From Lachnospiraceae bacterium (lineage in GTDB: Bacteria > Bacillota > Clostridia > Lachnospirales > Lachnospiraceae), in the NCBI GenBank assembly GCA_017614155.1, contig JAGACK010000004.1, forward strand, positions 1-64,000: 64,000 nt of DNA, given 5' to 3'. The position numbers were made by a program, and so were the translations under genes. Shown one piece after another: positions 8,505 through 16,835 of this stretch. How positions within the stretch are numbered: the first letter of the stretch is position 1; every line of letters begins with the position of its first letter. The notes below the pieces were generated by a model. That model searched no databases and had not been told where the DNA came from. It saw only the letters and a list, made by a program, of their open reading frames with translations.

Positions 8505-10178
8505 TTAGATTATATTAGATAAGAGTTCTTCCAAAAGATGCCATATCTTCGGTATCGAATCAATGTAAAGGGTCTCTTCCGGAGAATGAGCGCCGACTAC
8601 ATCCGGCCCGATGCTGACCATGTCAAGATCTTCCGAAAGCTCCGCAAACACTCCGCACTCAAGTCCTGCGTGAATTGCTTCCACCTTTATATCTTCACCG
8701 TTTTGGGCTTTGTAGATCTCCTGTATCCTCGGCACGAGCACGCTGTCTGTTTTTATGGGCCATGGCTTTGCATCCACATCTATATCGATCGGAAGTCCGG
8801 TCTTTTTTGCAAGTTTTTCCTGAAATCCGGCAATTTCCTCCATCTTTTCCTCCGAAGAGCTCCTGTACATAGCTTCTATATCGACCGACTTGTCACCCAC
8901 ATTTATCACGCCGATGTTCGATGAGCTTTCGACAAAGCTTTCCACATCCTTTGACATCGTATATACCCCGTTGATGGAGCCTGTGATGAAATCAAGTATG
9001 GACTTTGTCTGTCTGTCGTCAAGCACTTCGTCAGGCCTGTCACATCCGGAAACAGAAACCGCCAGGTTTTCTTCTATCCCTTTGTACTCCTTCTTCAGTT
9101 CTTTTTCTGCCTCATCAATATAGTCTTTTACCTCAGCCTCATCCTTTTTATCAACGAGGATCACCGCTTCGCACTCCGCAGGGATTGCATTCTGCGCAAC
9201 ACCTCCGGTAATGGATGCAAGCTCAAACGGCACCGTATCCGAAAGTTCCGAAAGAAGTCCTGCTATCGTGACAATGGCATTGCATCTGCCTTCATTTATC
9301 ATGACACCCGAATGTCCGCCCACAAGACCTGATATGTTGATCTTCAGCGCCGAATCTTTTGAAGCATCCGTCAGTACCGGCTTATCATAAACGACTATCG
9401 AGCCGCCGGCAGCCGAGCTTATGGTGACGGTATCACTTGCCTCGCTGTCAATATTAATGAGATATTTTACGCCTTCCAGATCCTTTGATGTGATAGCCAG
9501 AGCTCCCGTCATGTCGACTTCCTCATCGGTCGTGAGTATCACGCGGAGAGGGCCGTGCTTCATCCCGCCTTCAACGATCGACATGATGACTGCAACGCCT
9601 GCCCCGTCATCTGAACCGAGTGTCGTCGTCCCGCCGGTCGTCATGGTCCCCGCCTCCCGGTCGACCACAACCTTTATATCATCGTTCTCGGGATCAAAAT
9701 CAACTCCCTTTTCGGCAACGCAGACCATGTCCATATGAGCCTGAAGGGCGGTCAGCGGAAGGTCCTCAAGGCCTTCGGTTGCGGGAACATCAAAGATCAG
9801 ATCATTTGCCTTGTTCTGTCTGACATCATATCCGAGATCTTCAGCCCATGCTTTGAGCCTGTCGCTTATTTCCTTTTCATGCTTTGACTGTCTGGGGACA
9901 GCTGCAAGTATCATGAAGTTGTCGACCACATTCTCGATGATGGCATCATCTGATCCTTTGTCTTTTTCGTCATCTGCAGGCATTTGCGCAACTTCCTTCC
10001 TGCCTGTTTTTTCATCCTCCATATTGATGCTGATATTATTATCATCATCCAAATCGATCGACATGGTATTACCATCATCCATATTGAGCGACAAGCCACA
10101 GCCCGTCAGCATCGTTGTCATAACAAGCGCCGCAGTTATCCCTGCGATCAGTTTTTTTCCAACGCCATGATAACTCAT
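8505..10178 (-). CDS. pepD: Lipoprotein aminoacyl-histidine dipeptidase (PepD, peptidase M20C family)
   Basis: The start is ATG 10178, behind a GGAGG site, and gives 557 residues. Residues 1-27 form a lipoprotein signal with lipobox LTGC (Cys27). An acidic linker of three near-repeated ten-residue units follows (about 29-58: LSLNMDDGNT, MSIDLDDDNN, ISINMEDEKT). The catalytic part is M20 with the PepD metal-site signatures AHMDMV, GSDDGAG, TTDEEVDMTGA, INIDSE and GAHSPEETLYIDS. The family hydrolyses Xaa-His and other dipeptides and is normally cytoplasmic. Here the signal places it outside the membrane, where it would act on peptides in the medium. The gene is monocistronic and bracketed on both sides by the same dispersed repeat family. 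The open frame continues upstream through that repeat, but the extension has no homology-like features. Confidence 0.88.
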   Translation of the reverse strand: MSYHGVGKKLIAGITAALVMTTMLTGCGLSLNMDDGNTMSIDLDDDNNISINMEDEKTGRKEVAQMPADDEKDKGSDDAIIENVVDNFMILAAVPRQSKHEKEISDRLKAWAEDLGYDVRQNKANDLIFDVPATEGLEDLPLTALQAHMDMVCVAEKGVDFDPENDDIKVVVDREAGTMTTGGTTTLGSDDGAGVAVIMSIVEGGMKHGPLRVILTTDEEVDMTGALAITSKDLEGVKYLINIDSEASDTVTISSAAGGSIVVYDKPVLTDASKDSALKINISGLVGGHSGVMINEGRCNAIVTIAGLLSELSDTVPFELASITGGVAQNAIPAECEAVILVDKKDEAEVKDYIDEAEKELKKEYKGIEENLAVSVSGCDRPDEVLDDRQTKSILDFITGSINGVYTMSKDVESFVESSSNIGVINVGDKSVDIEAMYRSSSEEKMEEIAGFQEKLAKKTGLPIDIDVDAKPWPIKTDSVLVPRIQEIYKAQNGEDIKVEAIHAGLECGVFAELSEDLDMVSIGPDVVGAHSPEETLYIDSIPKIWHLLEELLSNII

Positions 10179-10285
10179 AAATAAACCTCCATAACTTAAA
10201 TGATCTCCTGTAAATCTCCTATAAACATTCTGAAAGCTGATACTGCCTTTCAGTTTTTTATTATACCAACTAATCCTAAAACTTC

Positions 10286-10351
10286 CATAGGTGGGAGGGA
10301 GACAAAAGGACCGTCCCCCTGTCTCCTCATAGGTGGGAGGGAGACAAAAGG
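10286..10351. repeat. Partial copies of the GGACCGTCCCCC repeat
   Basis: A 24-base unit beginning CATAGGTGGGAGGGAGAC occurs at 10286-10309 and 10328-10351 (period 42). Between them lies the GGACCGTCCCCCTGTCTCC segment also found in the 8395-8500 inverted repeat. The stretch lies between the divergent-upstream side of pepD and the end of the LysR gene. Confidence 0.8.
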
Positions 10352-10357
10352 GTTCAT

Positions 10358-11251
10358 CTATTTTTGTTTTGAAAGATGAGCGGTAACCGATGCCAGGAAG
10401 GCTTCCGCTGTTTTTGAAAGAGGCCTTTCCCTGCTCCATATCAGATGATAGTTTGCGACGGCATTCTTTTGCCTGATGGCCCGGACTTCGATCCCGTCGC
10501 CCGAATGGATGATGCCCTGCGAGTTTGGAAATATCGTGATCCCGACACCGTTGCGGGCAAGCTCGACGGCGCTGGTGATATGCGCCACATAGCATCTGAC
10601 ATTCAAAGGCTTCGTCGGATCGGGCATCCAGGATCTGATCTCCTGACGGCGCGACTGCCTTGAAGGTATGATCAGCTCGCATCCGGTAAGTTCTTCCGGT
10701 GTGACATAGGAGCGTTTTTTTGAAGCCAGAGGATCCTTTTGGGGGATGATAGCGACCCATGGCTCGCTGTGAACAGGGATGGAATTTACCTTTTCTTCCG
10801 AAAAAGGCGTCATGATGACGGCAAGCTCGCACAGTCCTTTTTCCATGCGGGATATGATCTCATCTGTTGTCCCCGACCAGAGGTCATACTGAACATGGGG
10901 ATTATCCTTTTGAAATGAAGAGATCCATCCCGCCAGGAGTCTTGGCGCATATCCTTCGACGGATGCTATATAGAGTCTGCCCTGCAGCCCTTTTTCCATC
11001 TCTTTTACATCATCTATCGATTTGTTTACAAGCTCCAGTATCCTAATCGCATACTGCCTGAAATGAACGCCTTCCTCGGTAAGCGTCAGGGAATGCGGCT
11101 TTCTTTCAAAAAGCGGGGAGCCCAGTTCCTCTTCGAGATCCTTTATCTGACGGCTCAGAGGCGGCTGCGCGATGCACAGCTTTTCCGCAGCTTTTGTAAA
11201 GTTCAGTTCCTCTGCAACCGCAAGGAAATACCTGATATGCCGAAGTTCCAT
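10358..11251 (-). CDS. LysR-family transcriptional regulator
   Basis: The start is ATG 11251, five bases after GGAGG, and gives 297 residues. Residues 1-60 form the winged helix-turn-helix with the family signature MELRHIRYFLAVAEELNFTKAAEKL...QPPLSRQIKDLEEELGSPLFER. The rest is a periplasmic-binding-protein-like effector domain. Members bind upstream of a divergent target and respond to a small metabolite; the ligand cannot be predicted here. The divergent unit is a 24-codon ORF, and the intergenic region contains a textbook LysR-type box. The gene ends just before the repeat cluster upstream of pepD. Confidence 0.92.
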   Translation of the reverse strand: MELRHIRYFLAVAEELNFTKAAEKLCIAQPPLSRQIKDLEEELGSPLFERKPHSLTLTEEGVHFRQYAIRILELVNKSIDDVKEMEKGLQGRLYIASVEGYAPRLLAGWISSFQKDNPHVQYDLWSGTTDEIISRMEKGLCELAVIMTPFSEEKVNSIPVHSEPWVAIIPQKDPLASKKRSYVTPEELTGCELIIPSRQSRRQEIRSWMPDPTKPLNVRCYVAHITSAVELARNGVGITIFPNSQGIIHSGDGIEVRAIRQKNAVANYHLIWSRERPLSKTAEAFLASVTAHLSKQK

Positions 11252-11280
11252 TTCCACCTCCCTCATACGCATCAACCACT

Positions 11281-11327
11281 ATACCCAAAAGGTATCGCTA
11301 TGCGTTTATTATATGTATTTCACATAA
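11281..11327. promoter_or_regulatory. Candidate LysR-type operator sites
   Basis: ATAC-N7-GTAT at 11281-11295 is the classical LysR-type T-N11-A box. A second inverted pair, TTATATG / CACATAA around TATTT, lies at 11309-11327. Both are in the 172 bases between the LysR start and the small ORF. AT-rich -10-like sequence (TATATTATAG) follows near 11343-11351, but no convincing -35 is seen. Confidence 0.55.
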
Positions 11328-11423
11328 TGATTGCAAGGCGTTATATTATAGACAGAAAGAGAAAAACAAAGGACAGCAGATAAAGAACAGTCAACAGTTT
11401 ATCAGATAAAAGGAGGTGCCGTT

Positions 11424-11498
11424 ATGAAGATGTTCAAAATGATCGAGCTTTTTGTTGAGGAACTGTATGAAAGCTATTCACATCCCGCAAAATTCTAA
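11424..11498 (+). CDS. Small ORF encoding a 24-residue peptide
   Basis: An ATG at 11424 follows an AGGAGGTG site by the right distance and opens a 24-codon frame starting MKMFKMIELFVEELYESY and ending HPAKF, followed at once by a factor-independent terminator. The peptide is amphipathic (alternating Met/Phe/Leu and Glu) with no signal peptide or membrane segment. It lies divergent to a LysR gene and upstream of a hybrid kinase, but the terminator separates it from the kinase. It could be a regulatory peptide, a leader peptide, or the coding part of a small RNA. No family was recognised. Confidence 0.55.
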   Translation: MKMFKMIELFVEELYESYSHPAKF

Positions 11499-11526
11499 TG
11501 TTTACAAGAACCTTTTTTACCCCTTA

Positions 11527-11559
11527 AGGGCGTCGGAAATATCCGGCGCCCTGCTTTTT
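11527..11559 (+). terminator. Factor-independent terminator after the 24-residue ORF
   Basis: A ten-base-pair stem (AGGGCGTCGG / CCGGCGCCCT with one T-G pair, loop AAATAT) at 11527-11552 is followed by GCTTTTTC. Confidence 0.85.
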
Positions 11560-11627
11560 CCATGTGTTTTTGATACCTTGATAATATGACTCATATGTTA
11601 TACTATGATTTTCAGGGGGAGTGATAA

Positions 11628-13547
11628 GTGGGCACAAATACAAGTCTTTCTACTAAAATAATTATCCTGGTCGAACTCATACTGCTGATCACCAGCGTTC
11701 TTTTCTGTACTGTTTCCATTTACAGATCAAGAGTTGAGATCCGTAAAGCTATCGAACAGCGTATGCTTGATATCGCAAACTGCGCGTCCGGTTCAGTAAA
11801 CGGCGACATTCTTAAAACCTTCACAAAAGACAGCGTCAATGATCCCGAATATGTTTCTATCTATAATACCCTCTCCGTCTTCAGGGATAATGTAGAGCTC
11901 GAATACATCTATGCTCTCAGGGAAGACGGGAATGACAATTTCATCTTCGTCATGGATCTTGATCCGGATACGCCCGCAGCCTACGGAGACAGCGTCACAT
12001 ATACTGCGGCTTTGGATGAAGCAGCAAATGGGACGGCTGCCGTTGACAAAGTACCCTATACAGACAAATGGGGACAGTTCTACAGCGCATACAGTCCGGT
12101 CTTTGACTCTGACGGCAGGATCGCAGGCATAATAGCTACCGATTTTTCAGTGGAATGGTTTGAAGCTCAGCTCATGGCGCAGACCCGTTCGACAGTGCTC
12201 AGATATGCCGTTATACTTCTCATCTCTCTAGTGTTTGCAGGTATCCTTTCACTGCTGACAGTCAGGCCCTATGTCAGGATGGAGGGTGAGCTTCTCGAGG
12301 AAAAGCTTCGTGCCGAAAGCGCCAATATGGCAAAAAGCGACTTTCTTGCAAATATGTCTCACGAGATCAGAACACCGATAAATGCCATTCTCGGATTTAA
12401 CGAGATGACGATACGCGAATACAACCGTGCACTGAAACAAAAAGACGGAACACCTTCATCCGTATGCAGTGCTCTGGATAATATAGGCATCTATGCGCAG
12501 GATACCAAAAATGCAGGCAGGAATCTGCTTGCCATCGTTGATGATATCCTTGATTTTTCAAAGATCGAACAGGGCCGGCTAAAGCTTGAAGAAAGCCCCT
12601 ACCAGCTCAGCTCTCTTTTGAACGACCTCGGCAACATGATCCTTTTCAAGGCCCGTGAGAAAAAGCTTGACTTCATAGTCGATGTGGATCCTTCACTTCC
12701 CGATGAGCTCATGGGGGACGAACTGCGCATACGCCAGATACTGACCAATCTTTTGAACAATTCTGTTAAATTCACGGAAAGAGGCTCTATCAGGCTCACT
12801 CTCAGGGGCGAAAAGAATGATGACGGAATTCTTCTTCTGACCGCTTCCGTTGCAGATACCGGTATAGGGATCAAAGATGAAGACAGGGAGAAGCTGTTTA
12901 CAAGATTTGAACGTCTGGAAATGGAAAGGAACAGTACGCTTGAAGGGACCGGTCTCGGACTGGTGATCACGAAAAATCTGGTGGATCTGATGAACGGTAC
13001 GCTGACAGTAGAAAGCGAATACGGAAAGGGATCCGAGTTCACTGTCATGATCCCTCAGAAGATCGTTTCAGATGCCGCAGTCGGCGACTTCAGATCCAGA
13101 TTTGAAGAAAACAGCACGACTGAAGCCGTTGAGGAACACAGATCGTTTTCCGCGCCTGATGCACATATCCTGATAGTCGATGATACAAAGGTAAATCTGC
13201 TGGTCGCAGTCAGCCTGCTGAAAAATACATGCATGCAGATCGACACTGCCCTGAGCGGACAGGAGGCCATCGATATGGCAAAGGAAACCGCCTACGACCT
13301 GATCTTCATGGATCAGCGAATGCCCAAAATGGACGGCACCGAAGCCATGCACAGTATCCGTGAAACCGAAAACGGTGCCAGCAGTTCCTGCCCCGTTGTC
13401 TGCCTGACTGCAGACGCTGTCGACGGAGCCCGTGAAAAATACCTGGCTGCAGGCTTTACGGACTATCTGTCAAAGCCCGTCAGCAGCGCCGCTCTTGAAA
13501 ACATGCTGATGAAACATCTGCCAAAGGACAAATTCGAAGTTGCATGA
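11628..13547 (+). CDS. Hybrid sensor histidine kinase with C-terminal receiver
   Basis: The start is GTG 11628 after GGGGGA; 639 residues. A membrane segment at 9-30, an extracellular Cache-like sensor at about 31-190 (...VYTYAA/GRIAGIIATDFS-type strands) and a second membrane segment at 191-212 precede the kinase. The HisKA motif FLANMSHEIRTP carries His245. The ATPase has NLLNNSVKF, DTGIGI and GTGLGL. The receiver at 512-635 has phospho-Asp562 (MDQRMPKMDG) and Lys616. The protein ends phosphorelay-style without its own Hpt. An Hpt protein and two receiver proteins are encoded in the operon facing it, the natural partners. The gene has its own terminator. Confidence 0.9.
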   Translation: MGTNTSLSTKIIILVELILLITSVLFCTVSIYRSRVEIRKAIEQRMLDIANCASGSVNGDILKTFTKDSVNDPEYVSIYNTLSVFRDNVELEYIYALREDGNDNFIFVMDLDPDTPAAYGDSVTYTAALDEAANGTAAVDKVPYTDKWGQFYSAYSPVFDSDGRIAGIIATDFSVEWFEAQLMAQTRSTVLRYAVILLISLVFAGILSLLTVRPYVRMEGELLEEKLRAESANMAKSDFLANMSHEIRTPINAILGFNEMTIREYNRALKQKDGTPSSVCSALDNIGIYAQDTKNAGRNLLAIVDDILDFSKIEQGRLKLEESPYQLSSLLNDLGNMILFKAREKKLDFIVDVDPSLPDELMGDELRIRQILTNLLNNSVKFTERGSIRLTLRGEKNDDGILLLTASVADTGIGIKDEDREKLFTRFERLEMERNSTLEGTGLGLVITKNLVDLMNGTLTVESEYGKGSEFTVMIPQKIVSDAAVGDFRSRFEENSTTEAVEEHRSFSAPDAHILIVDDTKVNLLVAVSLLKNTCMQIDTALSGQEAIDMAKETAYDLIFMDQRMPKMDGTEAMHSIRETENGASSSCPVVCLTADAVDGAREKYLAAGFTDYLSKPVSSAALENMLMKHLPKDKFEVA

Positions 13548-13550
13548 AAT

Positions 13551-13583
13551 AACCCCAGCCGATCGCGTCGGATGGGGTTTTCC
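13551..13583 (+). terminator. Terminator between convergent kinase and receiver operon
   Basis: The stem AACCCC..CCGA / TCGG..GGGGTT is followed by TTTCC at 13551-13583, just after the kinase stop. The 3' end of the facing operon is 20 bases away. Confidence 0.75.
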
Positions 13584-13601
13584 TTATTAATCACCTTAGG
13601 T

Positions 13602-13994
13602 TTACTTCTTCAGAAGATATTTTCTGAGTATCTCATCCATTTTCACAGGCTCTACCGGTTTTGCAAGGAAATCATCAAAGCCGGCTTCTTTATATTTCTT
13701 TTCCGCCCCTGTCAATGCATTTGCGGTCAGGGCGATGATCAGGGCATCCGCTCCGCCCTCAAGCGTCCTGATCTTTTTCATTGCCTCTTCACCGTCCATG
13801 CCCGGCATCATGTGGTCCATAAAAATGATGTCAAAGGGCTTCATTTTCTCAAAGCAGGCTATGGCTGCCTTTCCGCTTTCAACGCAGGTCGGGGTGATCT
13901 TGTAGTGCCCGAGTATCCCTGCAGCCACCTTCAGGTTCATCCTGTTGTCGTCCACGACAAGGATCTTTGCATCACTTACAGTTGAAAATATCAC
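13602..13994 (-). CDS. Single-domain response regulator (CheY-like)
   Basis: This 130-residue receiver has acidic pair DD15-16, phospho-Asp60 in IFMDHMMPGMDG, the LTANA switch and the LAKPVEP lysine. The MNLKVAAGIL helix is typical of receivers that take phosphate from hybrid kinases. GTG 13994 is chosen because AGGTGA lies five bases before it; an in-frame GTG at 14003 that overlaps the upstream stop (GTGA) lacks its own site. It is the last gene of the Hpt / HD-GYP / receiver operon, has no output domain, and probably serves as a phosphate shuttle or sink. Confidence 0.88.
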   Translation of the reverse strand: MIFSTVSDAKILVVDDNRMNLKVAAGILGHYKITPTCVESGKAAIACFEKMKPFDIIFMDHMMPGMDGEEAMKKIRTLEGGADALIIALTANALTGAEKKYKEAGFDDFLAKPVEPVKMDEILRKYLLKK

Positions 13995-13999
13995 AATTA

Positions 14000-15442
14000 T
14001 CACCTATCCAGATTCTTGTCCAGGGCTATCGCAACCCTCTCCCTCAGATATATGGGATTGACGGGTTTTAATATATAGTCCAGCGCCCCGGCTTTCCTGC
14101 ATCGTATCACCGTGTCCCTGTCAGCAATGGCAGTCAGGAAGAGGATCTTGATATCGGCGCTTTCATTATCATGTATCTTTTCTATAGTGGTCACGCCGTC
14201 CATCATGGGCATATCTATATCCATGATGATCAGATCCGGCAGCCCCTTTGCCTTGATATAATTGAGGCAGGCTATACCGCTTTCAAGCGCCGTGACATCG
14301 TATTCATTTTCAAGAGCGGCTTTTGTCTGCCCTCTCGAGATGCCGCTGTCATCTATAACAAGGACCTTTTTCTTTTTATCGCTTTTGCCGCGGTTCTCGT
14401 TCAGCTCCTCAACGCCTGTCGATACCTGGAGCAGCATGCCCGATGCTGCAATAAAGACAGTGCTGTAATCCGGGTCCCTGGAAAGATCCACTTCCTTCCC
14501 GGTTTCATAGATCCTGATGACCGGTCTCTGTGCCGTTGTCGTATGCGCACATACAACAGCCCTCTGTCCGGTAGAAAGGATGACATCCATTCCCGGAGGA
14601 TATGCGGGTATGACGGTCCGCATGACATCTACCACATTTTTGTCAAAAAGGATATTCTGACCGCCGATGATATATTCAAGGGCATCCACGGGAGAATAGG
14701 GTTCCTTGTAGGAACGTCGGCTCGTCAGGGCGTCATATACATCAACAGCGTGGATGATCTTTGCCGCTAACGGGATCTCGTCGCTCTCTTTTCCGTACGG
14801 ATAACCGGAACCGTTCTCATTTTCATGGTGGCAGATGACCGCCTGCCTGACAGCAGATGAAATCATCGTATTGTCATACAGGATATCATAGGAATACTGC
14901 GGATGCCGTCTGATCTCGGCAAACTCATCATCATCAAGCCTGCCCTTTTTGTTGATGATCGCAACATCAATCCTGGTCTTTCCCAGATCGTGGCACAGCG
15001 CCGCCACCGCTATCTCCTGGATCTTTTCTTCACTAAGTCCCATCTTTGTCGCGACAGCAACCGCATAGATCGCCACATTTACGCTGTGATGGTAGGTATA
15101 ATCATCAAAAGAGCGCAGATCGAGCATATCCACGCTTATCCTTTTCAGCTCGGATATGTCCTCAACCATCTCCTTTGCGACTTCGATGATGCTGCCTATA
15201 TCGGCATTGGCGACGGCCTCGATACCGTCCTCCATGGTCTTGTCGCTGATGGTTTCCTCTATCTCTATATCTTCGGAAATGCTGTCCGTGATATATGCGC
15301 CCAGATAACCGTTGGTCTTTAGCCTCTCGATATTGACAGCAGAAAGCACGACCCCTTTCTGGAGCATATTGACCCTGCGGTCGATGATCTTCCTGGCAAG
15401 GATCATTCCCGGTTCAAGTTCATTTACAGAAACAAATCTCAT
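14000..15442 (-). CDS. HD-GYP domain protein with C-terminal receiver
   Basis: In this 480-residue protein, residues 1-100 are an uncharacterised N-terminal part and 105-280 are an HD-GYP phosphodiesterase domain with HD151-152, HHE205-207 and GSGYP211-215 (cf. the usual GxGYP). Residues 357-475 are a receiver with phospho-Asp408 (IMDIDMPMMDG) and Lys459. HD-GYP enzymes linearise cyclic-di-GMP. The order HD-GYP then receiver is the reverse of the common RpfG layout. The ATG overlaps the Hpt stop (ATGA) and the stop overlaps the next gene, so the operon is translationally coupled. Together with the facing hybrid kinase this suggests a sensory circuit that lowers c-di-GMP. Confidence 0.88.
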   Translation of the reverse strand: MRFVSVNELEPGMILARKIIDRRVNMLQKGVVLSAVNIERLKTNGYLGAYITDSISEDIEIEETISDKTMEDGIEAVANADIGSIIEVAKEMVEDISELKRISVDMLDLRSFDDYTYHHSVNVAIYAVAVATKMGLSEEKIQEIAVAALCHDLGKTRIDVAIINKKGRLDDDEFAEIRRHPQYSYDILYDNTMISSAVRQAVICHHENENGSGYPYGKESDEIPLAAKIIHAVDVYDALTSRRSYKEPYSPVDALEYIIGGQNILFDKNVVDVMRTVIPAYPPGMDVILSTGQRAVVCAHTTTAQRPVIRIYETGKEVDLSRDPDYSTVFIAASGMLLQVSTGVEELNENRGKSDKKKKVLVIDDSGISRGQTKAALENEYDVTALESGIACLNYIKAKGLPDLIIMDIDMPMMDGVTTIEKIHDNESADIKILFLTAIADRDTVIRCRKAGALDYILKPVNPIYLRERVAIALDKNLDR

Positions 15443-16062
15443 TCAATATTCCTCAACAGATCTTCTATTCTCTCGCAGCAGCCCAGAACCTTTTCTGATT
15501 CCAGGTCCCTGACACCTTCTTCAAGGATGGCCAGCTCATTTTTCAGGATTTCGGGAGTTTCCATGGACATGACCTTTGATGAAGATCCCTGCAGGAGCGT
15601 AACGTCAAAAGCATCCATCGCCGTCTTTATCTCCTGTATCCTTTCAGCGAATGCCTTTTTGTCAAAGGCTTCCTGTCTGTCCGTATCCCCGGTGATGACA
15701 CGCAGCCTGTCGGAAAGAGCCAAATAATCATCCGCGAATCTGTCCGTATCCCTGATTATGGTTTCCGTATCCCTGTCTTTTCCCGCAAGTTCCAGCGCAT
15801 AGGCCTCATCAAAAAGATCCGAGCCTATGGAACGGACCGACGCTTTCATGGCATGGGCCTGCACCTTGAACAGATCATGGTTTTCATCAGAAGGATCAGT
15901 CTTTATCTCATCCCTGTATTTCAATAATAATGACGCCTGCTTTGATGCCCCTGCCACCATCTCCCGAAGGATGGCAAGCAGCGATTCCTTTTCAGGCATG
16001 TATCTGTGGGCCTTTTCCCAGTCCACTCCTTCTATGACAGGCATGTGATAATCGTTAATCAT
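15439..16062 (-). CDS. Hpt-domain phosphotransfer protein
   Basis: The start is ATG 16062, six bases after GGGAGG; 207 residues. The helical N-terminal half has the histidine phosphotransfer motif AHAMKASVRSIG with His70, in the place of the family's AHxLKGSxxxxG. The C-terminal half is helical and Glu/Leu-rich with no recognised domain. Hpt proteins carry phosphate from a hybrid kinase receiver to a final receiver; the HD-GYP-receiver and single receiver follow in the same operon. A strong hairpin separates it from lexA, so it probably has its own promoter in the short gap upstream. Confidence 0.82.
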   Translation of the reverse strand: MINDYHMPVIEGVDWEKAHRYMPEKESLLAILREMVAGASKQASLLLKYRDEIKTDPSDENHDLFKVQAHAMKASVRSIGSDLFDEAYALELAGKDRDTETIIRDTDRFADDYLALSDRLRVITGDTDRQEAFDKKAFAERIQEIKTAMDAFDVTLLQGSSSKVMSMETPEILKNELAILEEGVRDLESEKVLGCCERIEDLLRNIE

Positions 16063-16093
16063 AACAAACCCTCCCAAATCTATTCTACGAAAA

Positions 16094-16118
16094 AAAGCCC
16101 CAAAAAGACAGGGGCTTT
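16094..16118. terminator. Terminator downstream of lexA
   Basis: AAAGCCCC / GGGGCTTT with a nine-base loop at 16094-16118 is flanked by A/T runs on both sides, so it can stop transcription in either direction. It lies between lexA and the Hpt operon. Confidence 0.85.
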
Positions 16119-16143
16119 AGAAAAAAAATGATATTTGAAGCAT

Positions 16144-16758
16144 TCAATAAAGGCGGAAGACTCCGAAAACCTTTCCGAGGATCCTGCAGGAATCGAGGAT
16201 GATGGGCTCATAATCGTCGTTCTGGGGCTGCAGCCGTATATGTCCGTTTTCTTTATAGAAATTTTTGACAGTGGCTCCGTCCTCAACCATGGCGACAACA
16301 AGATCACCGTTGTTTGCAGTATTTGTCTGAGCCACAAAAACATAATCACCGTCGTTGATCCCAATGTTGATCATGCTGTCACCCTTTACCTTCAGAGCAA
16401 AGCACTGAGTGTTCGGCGCCATCTCCACAGGCATCGGGAAATAGTTTTCAATATTCTGTTCTGCAAGGATGGGCGATCCTGCCGCCACATTCCCGACAAG
16501 CGGGATATTTGCGATCTCCCGTCTGGTCAGGTTGAACTCTTCATCCAGGATCTCGATGGCCCTGGGCTTTGTGGGATCTCTCCTGATATAGCCGTTTTTT
16601 TCAAGAGTCTCCAGATGGGCGTGAACGGACGATGTGGATTTAAGATCCACGGCAGCGCATATATCCCTGACCGCCGGCGGATAACCTTTTTCCAGTATCT
16701 GCCCTTTTATATACTTCAGGATTTCCTCCTGTTTTTTTGTAATCTTTCCCAGCGCCAT
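16144..16758 (-). CDS. lexA: LexA SOS repressor
   Basis: This 204-residue protein is standard in length. The N-terminal winged helix (YPPAVRDICAAVDLKSTSSVHAHLETLEKNGYI) is followed by the autoproteolysis domain with the cleavage site Ala93-Gly94 (GNVAAGSP), nucleophile Ser128 (KGDSMI) and general base Lys165 (ATVKNF). When RecA filaments form on damaged DNA, LexA cuts itself and derepresses SOS genes. The divergent neighbour is yneA, as in Bacillus. A LexA-box-like palindrome lies just upstream of its own start, consistent with autoregulation. Confidence 0.97.
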   Translation of the reverse strand: MALGKITKKQEEILKYIKGQILEKGYPPAVRDICAAVDLKSTSSVHAHLETLEKNGYIRRDPTKPRAIEILDEEFNLTRREIANIPLVGNVAAGSPILAEQNIENYFPMPVEMAPNTQCFALKVKGDSMINIGINDGDYVFVAQTNTANNGDLVVAMVEDGATVKNFYKENGHIRLQPQNDDYEPIILDSCRILGKVFGVFRLY

Positions 16759-16780
16759 TTCATCACCTCCGAATCAGAAT

Positions 16781-16794
16781 CGAATACTAGTTCT
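16781..16794. promoter_or_regulatory. Candidate LexA box at the lexA promoter
   Basis: CGAATACTAGTTCT (reverse AGAACTAGTATTCG) has the GAAC-N4-rTTC form of Gram-positive LexA boxes. It lies 23-36 bases upstream of the lexA start. Confidence 0.6.
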
Positions 16795-16835
16795 ATCCCA
16801 TTCTAACACACATGATGCAAAAAGCAAACATAAGT

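Noticed and set aside
10286-10351. CRISPR-like repeats
   Set aside because: Only two copies of a 24-base unit at 42-base period, with no array and no cas genes; the sequence belongs to a dispersed repeat.
10179-10832. 218-codon in-frame upstream extension of the PepD lipoprotein gene
   Set aside because: It runs through the repeat cluster and antisense to the LysR gene, while ATG 10178 has a GGAGG site and opens a perfect lipoprotein signal.
16135-16806. 223-codon plus-strand frame opposite lexA
   Set aside because: It is a shadow of lexA and lacks a ribosome site.
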